27,498 nt of DNA from Protostelium mycophagum (GCA_002081555.1 MZNV01002902.1:1-27498), one strand, 5' to 3'; positions 12,627 through 22,746 are shown, counted from the stretch's first letter. The notes: a model not told the origin generated them from the sequence alone. Numbers and translations are program-made.

Positions 12627-14803
12627 ATGATGCAGACAGATGAATCCTTCTGCGAACATTGTTCAAAATGTCGTGGTTTTGAGCCGCACTATTGGTATTC
12701 CTGTTTGATATGAATTGTAAAATGATGCAGTGCAGGAATCAAAATAAATGTGCAGCTTGTGATCATCCTGTGACAGATCACAAATGGAGGATATCAGAAA
12801 ACAGACCTTCACCAACATTAACCAACAGTCTCGAGAGTGGACAAGACAAATCTTGCAGGGTCATCATTTTCAACGATGAGACGTACGTCACAGTTTCCAA
12901 ACAACGCATGATGATCTGAGATTCTTAGACATCGATTCAATGAAGTGAGTGACCGACTGATCAAGGCCATTAACTGCAGTGCTCAACAAGCCGAGAATCT
13001 CACTTTAGCAGCCCATTATGATGGTGTCTGTGTCTTTGAGGGTTGGTGTGATTACAAAGACTATTGATGATGTCCTTATAGGTACTTACCAGGAGTGTTG
13101 CCGAGTTAATGGGGTGTTAGAAGAAGGTAATTTAGACACCACAATAGAGGTATAAATTCACCAACTCCAAATACGTTGTGATCGTTAAACACAGATCACA
13201 CGTCTTGATCCCGAAGATAACCCAGAAAATCACAAGGTACTATTCTTATTACACAGACCCCAAGATTCTGGACACCCAGTACGTTCTCTCACTGTGAAAT
13301 TACAACAGTAAGTCAAGTATATCTTCTTATTTAATTATAAATTTATTTCTTTTTATTCATTTGAAAATGTAAATTAGTTTGTGAAAATAAAAACAGGGCA
13401 CTGGGATGTACAATTGATAGAGCTAAATATACGCTTAGAGTGACAGCATTAACAGGAAGAAGTGGGTTATTAAAAGTGATGATGTTGATAATAATACTAC
13501 TAGCGAGCTTACAATTAGGTACTTTCTCCGAGTTGATCACTTTGAAAAAAATTCTGGAACCGTTCTGCACAGAAATTAGAGGTGATTATTTAATATAATA
13601 TACCCGCAAATAATATTTACTCATTGTCAGAGGCTAATGGAGATCCACTTAGACTTTTCCATCGATCAATAATGGCGATGTGCTATCCCACAATTATACC
13701 ACAGACAAATCAATATGCAATCAGTAAATACCTAATTGTATGTATTTAGTTATAAGAGATCCTTATCAACTCAGAGAGCCTTGAAGACACAATTACCAGA
13801 GGAATTAATGGGTGATATTTTACAATGTGCATTCAGAACTAAGATGCTCAATTTACAACTGTTGGCCAATGCGGTGAGCTTGGAGCCGCAGATTTCATCT
13901 ATAGATTTCTCTACGAAATCTTCTTACCGCCAAGATCTTCCCGTTGTAGATGATGAATGGTGTCAAGTCTTGGCCAATCTATCCTCCCTCACTTCTCTTG
14001 GTAATTCACTGATCATTTATTTTTCTCATCTTAATTAGATTTAACTGGGTGCAAAATTACAGCTAAAGGGGTGAGATGTCTGTCACGTCTCCCAAACTTG
14101 ACACATCTGTACTTGAGAGAGACTGCTCTGAATGACGAAGGCTATCCGGTCCTCTTCTCTGGTAATCTATTCATCTTTCAGCCCTTCTCATTAGGACAGG
14201 TTTTCCACGCCTGGAAGTATTAGACCTGAGTTATTGTGTTGAGATCCAGGGTGATTGTGTATCCTCTTTTGCAGGTATGGACGTACCCTACATATTGTAC
14301 AAAGACTAAACGAATAAGACTTACCTTTCTTAAATACACTCATCTTGACTGATACTTCAATACCTCAGCCTGTTGTGTCACTCTTGCAGTCAAGTAATCT
14401 TACTAATCTCCAATTTGTCAATTGATCATGTTTAGAGACACAGAATCTGTTCATCAAGTACAGTGAGAGGAGAAAGGAATCTAAGAGTCCATTGGAAGAG
14501 GCTATCCTTGTTGCATTCGATAATGTCAAGAAACAGCTGCCAAATAACCCAAACATCGCCCCAGATCTGATGGAACAAATGTTCCTGAGAGAGCTCTATT
14601 CTCTCACATTCTCGGTGAGGATTGAATGAGCTGCAACACCTGAATAACTGCAGAGAGCCCAAGAGATGGGAGGCGACGTCCAAGCGGCAATGCAGAGATT
14701 TATGTATCAAGAAGAGGATGAAGGGGGAGAAGAAGACGAAGATGAGAACTGGGAGGATGACGGTATGGAGGAGGAGGAATCCAACTCAGAATTAATGGAA
14801 TAA
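12627..14803 (+). CDS. Tandem ClpS-domain / leucine-rich-repeat protein with Cys/His-rich N-terminus
   Basis: The spliced product is about 490 residues. Order: a Cys/His-rich segment (CEHCSKCRGFEPHYW then CAACDHPVTDHKW) that could bind zinc; a ClpS-like domain (about 12855-13151); a second, degenerate ClpS-like domain (about 13204-13670); an F-box-like start LPEELMGDIL with leucine-rich repeats (13800-14370); a helical stretch and a very acidic tail. ClpS and the UBR1-type N-domain bind N-terminal degron residues. The first domain keeps the Asn-Asp pair (IIFNDE) and the His (LAAHYDG) that contact the alpha-amino group in E. coli ClpS. This makes an N-degron reader, perhaps in a ubiquitin ligase, a reasonable inference. 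The start is the first of two adjacent ATGs 69 bp after the previous gene. The joint between ClpS2 and the LRR part needs a weaker donor near 13677; otherwise this is two genes. Confidence 0.7.
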
Positions 14804-14807
14804 TAAA
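14802..14807 (+). terminator. AATAAA overlapping the stop codon of the ClpS-LRR gene
   Basis: The TAA stop at 14801-14803 shares two bases with AATAAA. A reverse-strand AATAAA (14824-14829) follows 17 bases later, as expected for a convergent pair of very short 3' UTRs. Confidence 0.6.
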
Positions 14808-14823
14808 ACATTCAGGATTGTCT

Positions 14824-14829
14824 TTTATT
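14824..14829 (-). terminator. Minus-strand AATAAA downstream of the small hypothetical gene
   Basis: On the minus strand AATAAA lies about 40 bases after the stop of the 74-codon frame at 14871-15095. This is the main reason for treating that frame as a possible gene. Confidence 0.45.
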
Positions 14830-14870
14830 GTGATTCAGAACATAGTGTGTTTATAGATACCTAAAGGATA

Positions 14871-15095
14871 TCAACATTGGTCCTGTGAAATGTACGGTAG
14901 TATTTCAATAGACATAATCAGAAGAAATTTGTACAACGTCGAGTCATCATGGATCAGTCCGCCCGACGACATATCATCAGATAATGAGAGGATAGAAGTG
15001 GGTTGTCTCTCACCTTGCTTTGGTAATCTGATCACCAGGATCTCTTGTTCAAGTCGCAAATCAATGATCCATCTACAATGAGTTCTATCCTGCAT
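14871..15095 (-). CDS. Small hypothetical protein, 74 codons or spliced
   Basis: The frame starts MQDRTHCRWIIDLRLEQEI and continues LVIRLPKQGERQ. The first 28 residues look like a beta/alpha segment of a real protein. A good donor (G|GTGAGA) follows LPKQ, so the 3' half may be intronic. It sits between a convergent neighbour and a divergent one (THUMPD3-like start at 15196), with a poly(A) signal on its own strand. I recognise no family. An overlapping plus-strand frame at 14890-15081 of 63 codons is equally open, so strand choice rests on context. Confidence 0.35.
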   Translation of the reverse strand: MQDRTHCRWIIDLRLEQEILVIRLPKQGERQPTSILSLSDDMSSGGLIHDDSTLYKFLLIMSIEILPYISQDQC

Positions 15096-15195
15096 TTTTC
15101 TGACTATTGGTCAATGCGGTTCTTAGCGCTGGACTCACGCTAGGAGATTAAATCCAATCTCCTCATCAACCTCTTGGGTTGGAAAATCCAGAATA
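15096..15195. promoter_or_regulatory. Divergent promoter region with an 8-bp hairpin
   Basis: These 100 bp separate the small minus-strand frame from the THUMPD3-like start. They contain a perfect inverted repeat, AGGAGATT / AATCTCCT, at 15142-15163 with a 6-base loop. Just upstream is a weaker TAGCG / CGCTA pair. Nothing shows which protein, if any, binds here. Confidence 0.4.
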
Positions 15196-16804
15196 ATGAA
15201 ATTATCCCTTTCTGCTCATGTAACTATTGGTTTGGAGGACATCACCATCCAAGAATTGCAGAAGCATTTTGATGGGATCAATTTTCCTTATTCAACAACA
15301 ATAGATGGAGAGGAAAGGATAGGAGGCCCTATTGAAGGATATATTATTTTTCAGCTTGATCAACATCCAGGTCGGTTCGCACTCAAATCTCAACTCTGAA
15401 ACAACGCAGGTGTAGTCTTCTCTAAACTTCGGGAATTAAAGACAGTCCATAAGATTAGTGCTTTAGTTGGAGTCAAGAGAGATCTGGTGATCGACGACTT
15501 GGAGAAGGGACTTGCTGAAATAAAAGCAATGGTTTTACCAGAAGGATCAAGTCTGAGGTTGGATCAATTTGGCATAGTTAAAATTAAAATTTTTAGCTGG
15601 GAGGAGGCCATCTCTTTGTGGAAATTGTCGAGAGCGTCAGAACCACAAGAGGTGTCTCTACATCCATTCTCTTTTACTCTTTGTGGCTTATTTTGACAAA
15701 AGAAGATCAGATTTCGAGCCACTTGTGAGAGAGGATTTCCGATCTATTCAGCAAGAGAGAAGGGAAGAGATGAAGGATTACAGAAGCCCACCTCAGCACC
15801 GAACACTCTTTTTCACGCTTATAAGTCACCCCAAGTTGCTGCTGTCTTGGGTGGTAACCTTCAGGTGAAACAAACATCAATATCTTTTCTAAAATTTTCA
15901 GGACCGATTTGGATGGAAGGTTGATTTGAAGAATTATAATATGTTTGTGTTGATCAATATACTCGGAAGAACAGCCATTTTATCGATAGATATAATCACT
16001 CTCGACCAACGCAACCGTGCTCCACCTGTGCAAGAAGGTGAGAGCATCCACAAAATAAATATCAATTCTTCAGGTTTCAAACCAGTCACGGCGTTAAATC
16101 CTGCTACAAGTGCTGCTATTGTAACACATGCCATCAATTCTTATGTCAAGAATCATACATCTCCAGTATTTGTATTGGATCCTTGTTGTGGTGTGGGCAC
16201 CCTGTGTACAGAAGGTAATATATATTTATATCATTATATATATTGATGTGAATATATATATTCATCATCATCTTTAATAGTTTCCCAGGATCGCTCATTT
16301 ATAATTCCCAATATTTTCAATTTTATGGCACAGATAATTATTCGACTTCAATTCAACAAGCAAGAGCGAATGCAAAATCAGCAAATGCTTCTGTTGAATT
16401 CTTGATTGCGGATGCAACGAAACTACCGGTACGAGATAAATCGATAGACGTTATCATTGTGGATCTACCATTTGGTAGAAGGCATGGCTCACACGGTTCA
16501 AACCAAAAATTATATCCAAAGATTATTCGAGACTCTGCGAGAGTACTCAAGATAGGAGGACAGGTGAGAGGTGACATTATATGTGTTTTAATTCATATAG
16601 ATGTTTCTCCTAACATCCGACTTCAATCTTCTTCACCGGGTCATTTGTGAGCAGACAGCACCTAGTGTTGGAATTAAATTGTTGAGCACAAGATTGGTGG
16701 TCATCGGTGGTTTGGCTTGCCAACTCTTCACAATCGAAAAGATTTCAGAATTCACCTGGACTTTATATATCAAAGAAAAGCCAAATAAGAAGCAAAAAAC
16801 GTAA
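15196..16804 (+). CDS. THUMPD3: THUMP-domain RNA (guanine-N2)-methyltransferase, THUMPD3-like
   Basis: The product is a SAM-dependent methyltransferase of the Trm14/THUMPD3 group, which in other eukaryotes makes m2G in the acceptor stem of tRNA together with TRMT112. About seven short introns leave roughly 420 residues. Residues 1-160 form a short ferredoxin-like/THUMP region (starting [20 protein letters not shown]). It is followed by FRATCERG and the strand [16 protein letters not shown], and then the Rossmann methyltransferase. Motif I is [10 protein letters not shown] near 16175, and the catalytic loop [12 protein letters not shown] lies near 16460. The GS...LYP spacing after the loop favours THUMPD3 over THUMPD2. 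The start ATG follows an in-frame gap with no earlier candidate. The stop lies 24 bp from the stop of the convergent BCAT gene. The THUMP part is shorter than in human, which lacks nothing obviously catalytic. Confidence 0.88.
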
Positions 16805-16828
16805 TTTCGTATCTTAAATTGAAGAGAT

Positions 16829-18394
16829 TTATTGATCCTCTATGGTGACAGACCATGGGTGGTCCTCCTCGCCGTATTGTATGCTCATAATACGATCCAC
16901 AAACTTCTTTGCTATAGGTCCGATTGTGGCGTTGCTGTCGTTGATATCCACAGGAATATTGTGATCTGTTCCGTTGTAATGTATCAACTTGACTGGTGAA
17001 ACAATGGCAGCTGTGCCCGCACCAAATACTTCTAATAAATTTCCTGTTGAGAGTCTCTCTAGCAGCTGACTCATAGTCACTGGTCTTTCTACAACCTACA
17101 GAATTATAGGTATACTCCGTATTCATTCTTCTTACTTTGAATTGATCCCATTCTCTTGCGATTTGCAATATAGAATCACGTGTAACTCCTGGTAATATAG
17201 AACCATCAAGAGGTGGCGTAACTAATTCTTTCTCTCCTTCACTTGGTCAGCCTAGTTATCTATCTTACATCAACTTGCCATTTTCATTCTTCCAGAAGAT
17301 GAATAAATTCATGGTCCCAACTTCCGTGAGATAATGTTCAGGACCAAATAACCATAATATCTGGGAATATCCCTTCTTCATCGCCTCTTGTTGAGGTAAT
17401 ATTCCTCCTGCATAATTTCTGTATATCTTAAATTAAGCAGTTAATATTCACACTTACGCTCCTAATTTATATTGTCCAGTACCACCTGTATTCATGAGAA
17501 ATCATTACGAGCATAATGATAAAATAACATTTATAATATATAAATATTAAAACCTGGCCATGCTCTGACATTAAGGTGGTCTGCGTAAAGTTTAACTGGT
17601 TTAAAGCCATCCGGATAATACGGTCCTACAGGTGAACAGATGACAAAGAATTTAGCAGCACTAGAGGGGCCCACGCCTGTGAAAGATTAAACAATGTACA
17701 CCACCAATAATGAAGTTAGGACCTAGAGATTCTTGATTTCCGATTAAAGTTGGTCTCAAATATAAACTATATCCTTTTTCAGAAGGGATCCAGTCTTGGT
17801 CTACTCGTAATAGCGCTTTTATGCACTCCGTTGCACCAGAAGCGTTTACTCCCTTGTGTGATAAATATAATGCGAGTCACTGGTGATAGATATTCGCCAT
17901 ACCGGTAATGCAAGTCTTCTGGCGGAAGTATTCAATCTCTCAAAATTCTTGTCTGGTCTGAAGAGTCTAACTTTTCCCTTTGCGTCTTTATATGCCTTCA
18001 TACCTTCAAATAACTGGTCTTGTTGAGAGAAATTCTTCTGTATTTAAGTTTCATGCCTGTATAGCGTAATGAAGAGAGCTAGAAGCAGGAGAGATAGATA
18101 GGTTTCCAAAAGGTACAATCTTTGGTGCTTCCCAACCTTGCTCTGCGGTCCAATCACAAGTCAACATGTGATCACTGAACTCTTTGCCGAAGACAAGCTA
18201 GAGAACATCAGTCCTGCATGGAATTACGCCAGTCTTACCTTTTGATGTGGGGTCTTAATCCGAGGGGAGCTTGTCTTTTGAACCGTCAACTTGGTGACAT
18301 CGATGTAGCTATCATGATCAGAAAGTGATCAGGAGGGAAAGAGGCCAAACAAAAGTAATCAAGATCAAATGCACCCACGAATTTGGAGTTGCAT
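16829..18394 (-). CDS. BCAT: Branched-chain amino acid aminotransferase
   Basis: This is a fold-type IV PLP enzyme that swaps the amino group between Leu/Ile/Val and 2-oxoglutarate. About ten introns leave roughly 385 residues, the usual eukaryotic BCAT size. Visible motifs in order: [60 protein letters not shown] with the PLP lysine in KLG, the signature [29 protein letters not shown] and [12 protein letters not shown]. The start is taken at 18394 because the frame above YIDVTKLTV is closed and a donor after MQLQIRG joins it cleanly. That short N-terminus has no clear mitochondrial presequence, so a cytosolic form is likely. One intron (18014-18056) is GC-AG and one (17242-17268) is only 27 nt. 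The stop TAA lies inside AATAAA (16828-16833). Confidence 0.95.
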
Positions 18395-18587
18395 ACTGTC
18401 TTTTGAATGAGGAAGTAGAAAAGTGATGGGGTGTAAGTCGGACTCTTCCGTTCACAATCCTCTGCATTTAGTCTCAGATTTGTTTATTTATGAAGCGGTG
18501 ATTTTCGCTCTGTAATTCAAGATTATGATATCGCAAAGGATATCTCCGCGATAAGGAAAAAATTCGGACATTGCTGCCGATCGAAAA
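18395..18587. promoter_or_regulatory. Divergent promoter region of BCAT and ZNF593
   Basis: These 193 bp separate two start codons on opposite strands and must hold both promoters. I see no clear TATA box and no repeated motif. Confidence 0.5.
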
Positions 18588-19151
18588 ATGGGAAAGCCAC
18601 AGGCAAGAAGTAGAGGACAGAAGAGCAATGGTCTCAACAAAATCACCAAGACAAAGCGAAGGTTTGTGATTCAATCTTGTCATTTCCGCACACGACATCT
18701 GATAATCTTCTTAGAACACTCGATCTTGATCAGGTATGGACAGAAGTGCAACCGGAGATGATAGACAAAGCACACAAAGAGAGGACACAATTCGATGAGG
18801 ACAAACCTGGATTGGGACAATTTTATTGTGTTGCCTGTGGACGTTATTTTATTAGTGACAAGGTTCTGAAAGAGCATTACACACAGAAGGTTCATAAACG
18901 CAGGTAAAAAGTGCGGGTTGTTGTTATTTTGATGCCGAAGCAGGCTGAAGGAACTAAAAACAAAGCCTCTTATGCCAAATCACGCCGATTTACCGATAGA
19001 CAACGGGAAACCTTTGAGAAAGAGCAAAGAGGAAGAAATGGTCGAGTCAGAGGATACTTCCATGGACACAACCGAAAGACTGAGGAAGGTGCTGGGCTCC
19101 ATAGAGAAGGACAGGGTACAAGTCCCAGCGGTGAACAAGCTCACAATATAG
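18588..19151 (+). CDS. ZNF593: ZNF593/Bud20-type C2H2 zinc finger protein of ribosome biogenesis
   Basis: There are three exons and about 150 residues. The basic start MGKPQARSRGQKSNG is joined across a 54-nt intron to TLDLDQVWTEV, matching the conserved RRPDLDEI region. The single zinc finger of the family follows: [32 protein letters not shown] in outline (Cys pair CVAC, His pair HYTQKVH). In yeast Bud20 rides with pre-60S particles from nucleus to cytoplasm, and the human protein shares the fold. The last exon (from about 18942) encodes an acidic, Ser/Thr-rich tail ending VNKLTI. The stop is 26 bp from the stop of the convergent DNA ligase gene. The length and both family blocks make this assignment secure. 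Confidence 0.93.
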
Positions 19152-19177
19152 AGGACAAAATGATATCTGTATGTATT

Positions 19178-22100
19178 TCAGTATTCTTCCTCGTCTTCAG
19201 CCTTTGCTTTGGAATGATTGATCTTCTGCTTTCTGTACATATCGGCGACCTTTATTCATTATTATGGTGATATAGATATTATATTGATACCTGTTGGGCA
19301 TTTGTGGCCTGTTCAGGGGATTTATCATCTCTTGTTCTGATGTACCTGGGAAATCGAAGAGCCACACCTTTACTATTATCGCATAAACCTATGGCCGCCT
19401 TGTGGACTGGGCTGATACTAAGATCTGCTGCTTTCACTTCCCAAACGATCTGTGAATGATAAGGGATTACATGATTATGATCGTATTTTACCTTGGGGTC
19501 AAACCATACGTCCGGAGCGACCTTCTCTCCGTATGCATAATATCCTCTAGGCTTATCTATAATGTGTTCCTTCAACTGTTGGAAACTCTGCTGCAACATT
19601 TCATCACTGAAACCTGTTCCGATCTTCGTGACTGACTGGAAGACCTCATTTTCATCATCGTAGCACGCGAGCAGGTATCCTCCATAAACTCCTGTCCTCT
19701 TTCCCCTCCCATAATATCCTCCTATCACTACCAGATCCAACGAATCCCCAAGCCCTTCAATATAATCTTTCTTCACCTATTTATCTTTAAAAAAAATGGT
19801 AGCCAAGTAGTATAACCTTGAGCCAGTTGGTAGACCTCTTGGAAGGTTCATAAGTATCCTTGTCCAACCTCTTGATCATGAGGCCCTCACAATTTCCTTC
19901 TATCGATTTATCGAGATATGTCTGTATCTCGTCCACTTCAGTGGCATCTTCATAATCTGCAAAGAAGAATTCCCCCTCCACTGGATCAAAATTGTTATGC
20001 AGCACCTGTCTTCTCACTTCTAGTGTGGATTCTATATAAGATCTACCATTGAGGTACAATAAATCAAATGCAAAGAGAACCACGTGTACTTTGATATCAG
20101 AGATGATAACACCCTATATACTTTTACGATACTGATTATCATGCCATTCACCACCTTTCTAGCGCGAGTAGACAACACTTGAAAGGGTAAAATCTTTTTC
20201 TCTATTCTGTCGTAAGCCACAGCCTCACAGTCTAATATAAAGGATGTCACTCCTTCCTTAGCAGCCTGACCATCATAAACATCATTACAATCTTACTGCT
20301 TCATCTTACCTTGGGTAAATTGGCGATAAGGTCAGGGTATTTACCGGTATTGTCCTCAAGGTTTCTGCTGAATATCTTTATCGTGCCATCCTCTAATCTA
20401 TGTATCTGTGCCCTCTCTCCATCATATTTATATTCACACGTGAATTTTGACTCGGAAAATTTATCCAATGCATCTGAAATACCCGTAGTAGGCTGCTTTT
20501 TATCAGTTCATATGAATTATTATATATGTAGATATAGAATTATGAGACGTGCCTGTGCTAGCATAGGGTGGACTGGAATACCGGCCGTCAGATGACAATG
20601 CTCACGCAAATGATCGATGCCATATTGTAATAATTTTGGAATTAAAATATCATAATTGGGTACTTCTGATTGTACAGTTCTGAGAGTATCATTTGCATTC
20701 TTGATTCTACTTTCCATATCGATTCCTTTCTGTTCGGTCTTGACGCCATCTGTAAATATTAACATGGATTATATATCATATCTATAGAACCTGGTGGATT
20801 CTGTGCGACTGCGGTTGCAAGAGCTGCGATGATCGTCTTCTCTGCGAGACCTATTCTCAATTTACCGGTGAGGGACTTGATGATATATTGAGCCTCTTTA
20901 TCTCTGCAGCTGACCAACAGTCCTCTGATCATATCTTTCTTCTTCGCCACACTCTATATTGATTATTTATTATTATACATATACAAACGTACAGACTGTC
21001 CTTGCATCACAGCGATCTCTTTAAACTTGTTGTATACAGCCCTTATTGTTAATTTCGCTGGTGCCATCATCGTTCTTTGATTTGATCTGCTGACCTGACC
21101 ACATTTATACATTGTACATTCTGATCCACCTACCTGAGCAACTTTTCCAAGATCACCCTTTTCTTGATATAGATCTTTTATTGTCTGCATAGATCTTCCT
21201 GTCGCATCCGCTATGGCCTTCATCAATGTTGAGTCACCGATCCCTAACTCTATCCCTTCATAGGCAGGGGCCAACTATCTATATTATTCACTTGTTATGA
21301 AATATGAGATACTTTGTTGATGGATAAATAGACTGCTGGCAATAAATCCTCTGGTGAGAGAAGTATGATAGATCGGAACAAGTTGCTGAGAAGATGTATC
21401 ATCCGAAGTCTTCCTCTATCCTTCTCTATCTCGTCAAATATCTCAGCCAGAGACATATAAGGAACTCTATATATTCATCAACAGAAATAATCCTCTGTCA
21501 GTACTCACTTATCGCCTTTCTTCCAGGTGGCGTGCTTGATTGGGTCATAATTCTTACTTAAGCTGATAAATGTTACAATCATTAATACTCTTATTATGCT
21601 CACGCTAATGTTGAATAAGAGGTGCTGCTCTCTGTCTCTTCTGTTTTCAATCCAAATCCCGCAAACGGGTTGATTTTCACATTCCTTGGTGCCTCTTCTT
21701 GTGGGAGTTGTATATGATTTGAGGGTGTCTTTTCTTCTTTTTTGGTTTCTTTTTTCGGGGGTATTTTGGAGTTTTTAGAGGAGGGTTTGGAAGTTGACTT
21801 GACGGCCTTGATGGGTGACTTTGCCTCCTTTTGGTTCTCTTTTGGTGAATTTTTTTTGACCTCCTCTGTTGTCTCTTCCTTCTCTTCTTGCATCTTTTCA
21901 GTCTCTTCAACTTCTTCCACTGGTTCTTCGTCATCCTCTATCACTCTTGATCTCTTCTTTAATCTCTTTCTCTTGTCTGGTGCCTTCTCTTCAATCAACT
22001 CGTCTTCGCTCGTTTCTTTTGTCTCTTCAACCTCTAATCTTCTCTTCTTCGAACTTTCTTTGGTGTCCTGAGTTGCATCTTTCGATTTTTTGGGCGAAAA

Positions 22101-22230
22101 ACTCTTTTGGACCGATTCTGCATCTGGCTTCTTGGTTTCTGTGTCTTCCTTCTTCTTGAAAAAAGAGCTGTGTTGAGTAAGATAGACAGAGGAGAGTTTG
22201 AACTCACGAGAGACTCTTTTGGGCTGGCAT
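19178..22230 (-). CDS. LIG1: ATP-dependent DNA ligase I (replicative)
   Basis: This enzyme seals nicks between Okazaki fragments and in repair. The product is about 830 residues, near the human length of 919. It starts [11 protein letters not shown], a canonical PCNA-binding PIP box (QxxLxxFF) split by the first intron after KSLS. A Lys/Glu/Ser-rich disordered region follows (about 21600-22190). The DNA-binding domain has [19 protein letters not shown] and [13 protein letters not shown]. The adenylation domain has the nucleotide-binding lysine in [13 protein letters not shown] (about 20430), then [25 protein letters not shown] and [18 protein letters not shown]. The OB domain ends [25 protein letters not shown] and an acidic tail. 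All catalytic motifs are intact. An intron at 19450-19491 is 42 nt and stop-free, so unspliced reading adds a false 14-residue insert. It is divergent from SDHAF4. Confidence 0.97.
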
Positions 22231-22342
22231 GTCGTTGGTTTGTGAAAAATCGAATGTTCAGAAACCCGCCAAAAAATGCTCCGGTCACGTGAGTGTCTGT
22301 TGATGAGATCCTGATCTCATTTCGAAACACACAAATTCCAGC
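22231..22342. promoter_or_regulatory. Divergent LIG1/SDHAF4 promoter with CACGTG E-box
   Basis: The 112 bp between the two starts contain CGGTCACGTG at 22282-22291. The same ten bases occur at 903-912, close to the other divergent pair (hypothetical/ASCC3). CACGTG is the classical core bound by bHLH proteins (Cbf1, USF, TFEB types). Binding here is an inference. Confidence 0.45.
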
Positions 22343-22724
22343 ATGTTGAAGAATTTGAATTCTATTCCAAGAATACAGTTTTACAGGCCAGCAAGTGCTT
22401 TAACGAAACGTAGCATGAAAGTCTCAACACCAATTCCTCCTAGACCATTTTCCTCAACTGAAGACGACGCCATGGCAAATTTGAGGCGTCTTCGCCAGAA
22501 AATGGAAAAAGAACAGAGGTTGGCGGAAGATGAAGTGGCGGAGGAACTCGACGAACCGTTATTCCTTCAAACCCAAGAACAATATACCAACCCCAACACT
22601 GGAGAAACAGGGGGATATAAAGGTAGGGAATCTCCAAATTGAACATGTTTTGAAAAAGAGACTAGGAGCTGAGCCAACAAGAAACAAGGATTGGGAACAT
22701 AGAGGGAGATGCACAGATTTTTAA
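22343..22724 (+). CDS. SDHAF4: Succinate dehydrogenase assembly factor 4
   Basis: This small mitochondrial chaperone binds flavinylated SDHA and helps it join SDHB. It is about 112 residues in two exons. The N-terminus MLKNLNSIPRIQFYRPASA is basic and Ser/Ala-rich with no acidic residues, as a matrix-targeting presequence should be. The C-terminus carries the family signature: NPNTGETGGYKGAEPTRNKDWEHRGRCTDF in outline (NP-TGE-GG, EPTR, DWE, GRC-DF). The only frame-correct join uses a 43-nt intron at 22623-22665 whose acceptor is CTAG. A nearer AG gives the wrong phase. AATAAA lies at 22732-22737, eight bases after the stop. The gene is divergent from LIG1 and convergent with the RRM-HNH gene. 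The middle is charged and poorly conserved, as is usual for this family. Confidence 0.93.
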
Positions 22725-22746
22725 CACTAAAAATAAATATCAACAA

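Noticed and set aside
13463-13519. Hydrophobic segment VMMLIIILLASLQL as a membrane helix in the ClpS-LRR protein
   Set aside because: It lies inside the probable 57-nt stop-free intron. Removing it restores the ClpS-like alignment.
15088-15190. tRNA-Leu-like stretch (GCGCTGGACTCA after a GGTC...GCGG block)
   Set aside because: The D-arm and anticodon-stem side resemble tRNA-Leu, but the ends do not pair as an acceptor stem and the B-box region (GGTTGGAAAATCC) lacks the GGTTCRA consensus.
21742-22071. Plus-strand Ser/Phe-rich 109-codon frame
   Set aside because: It is the antisense shadow of the Lys/Glu-rich N-terminal region of DNA ligase I.
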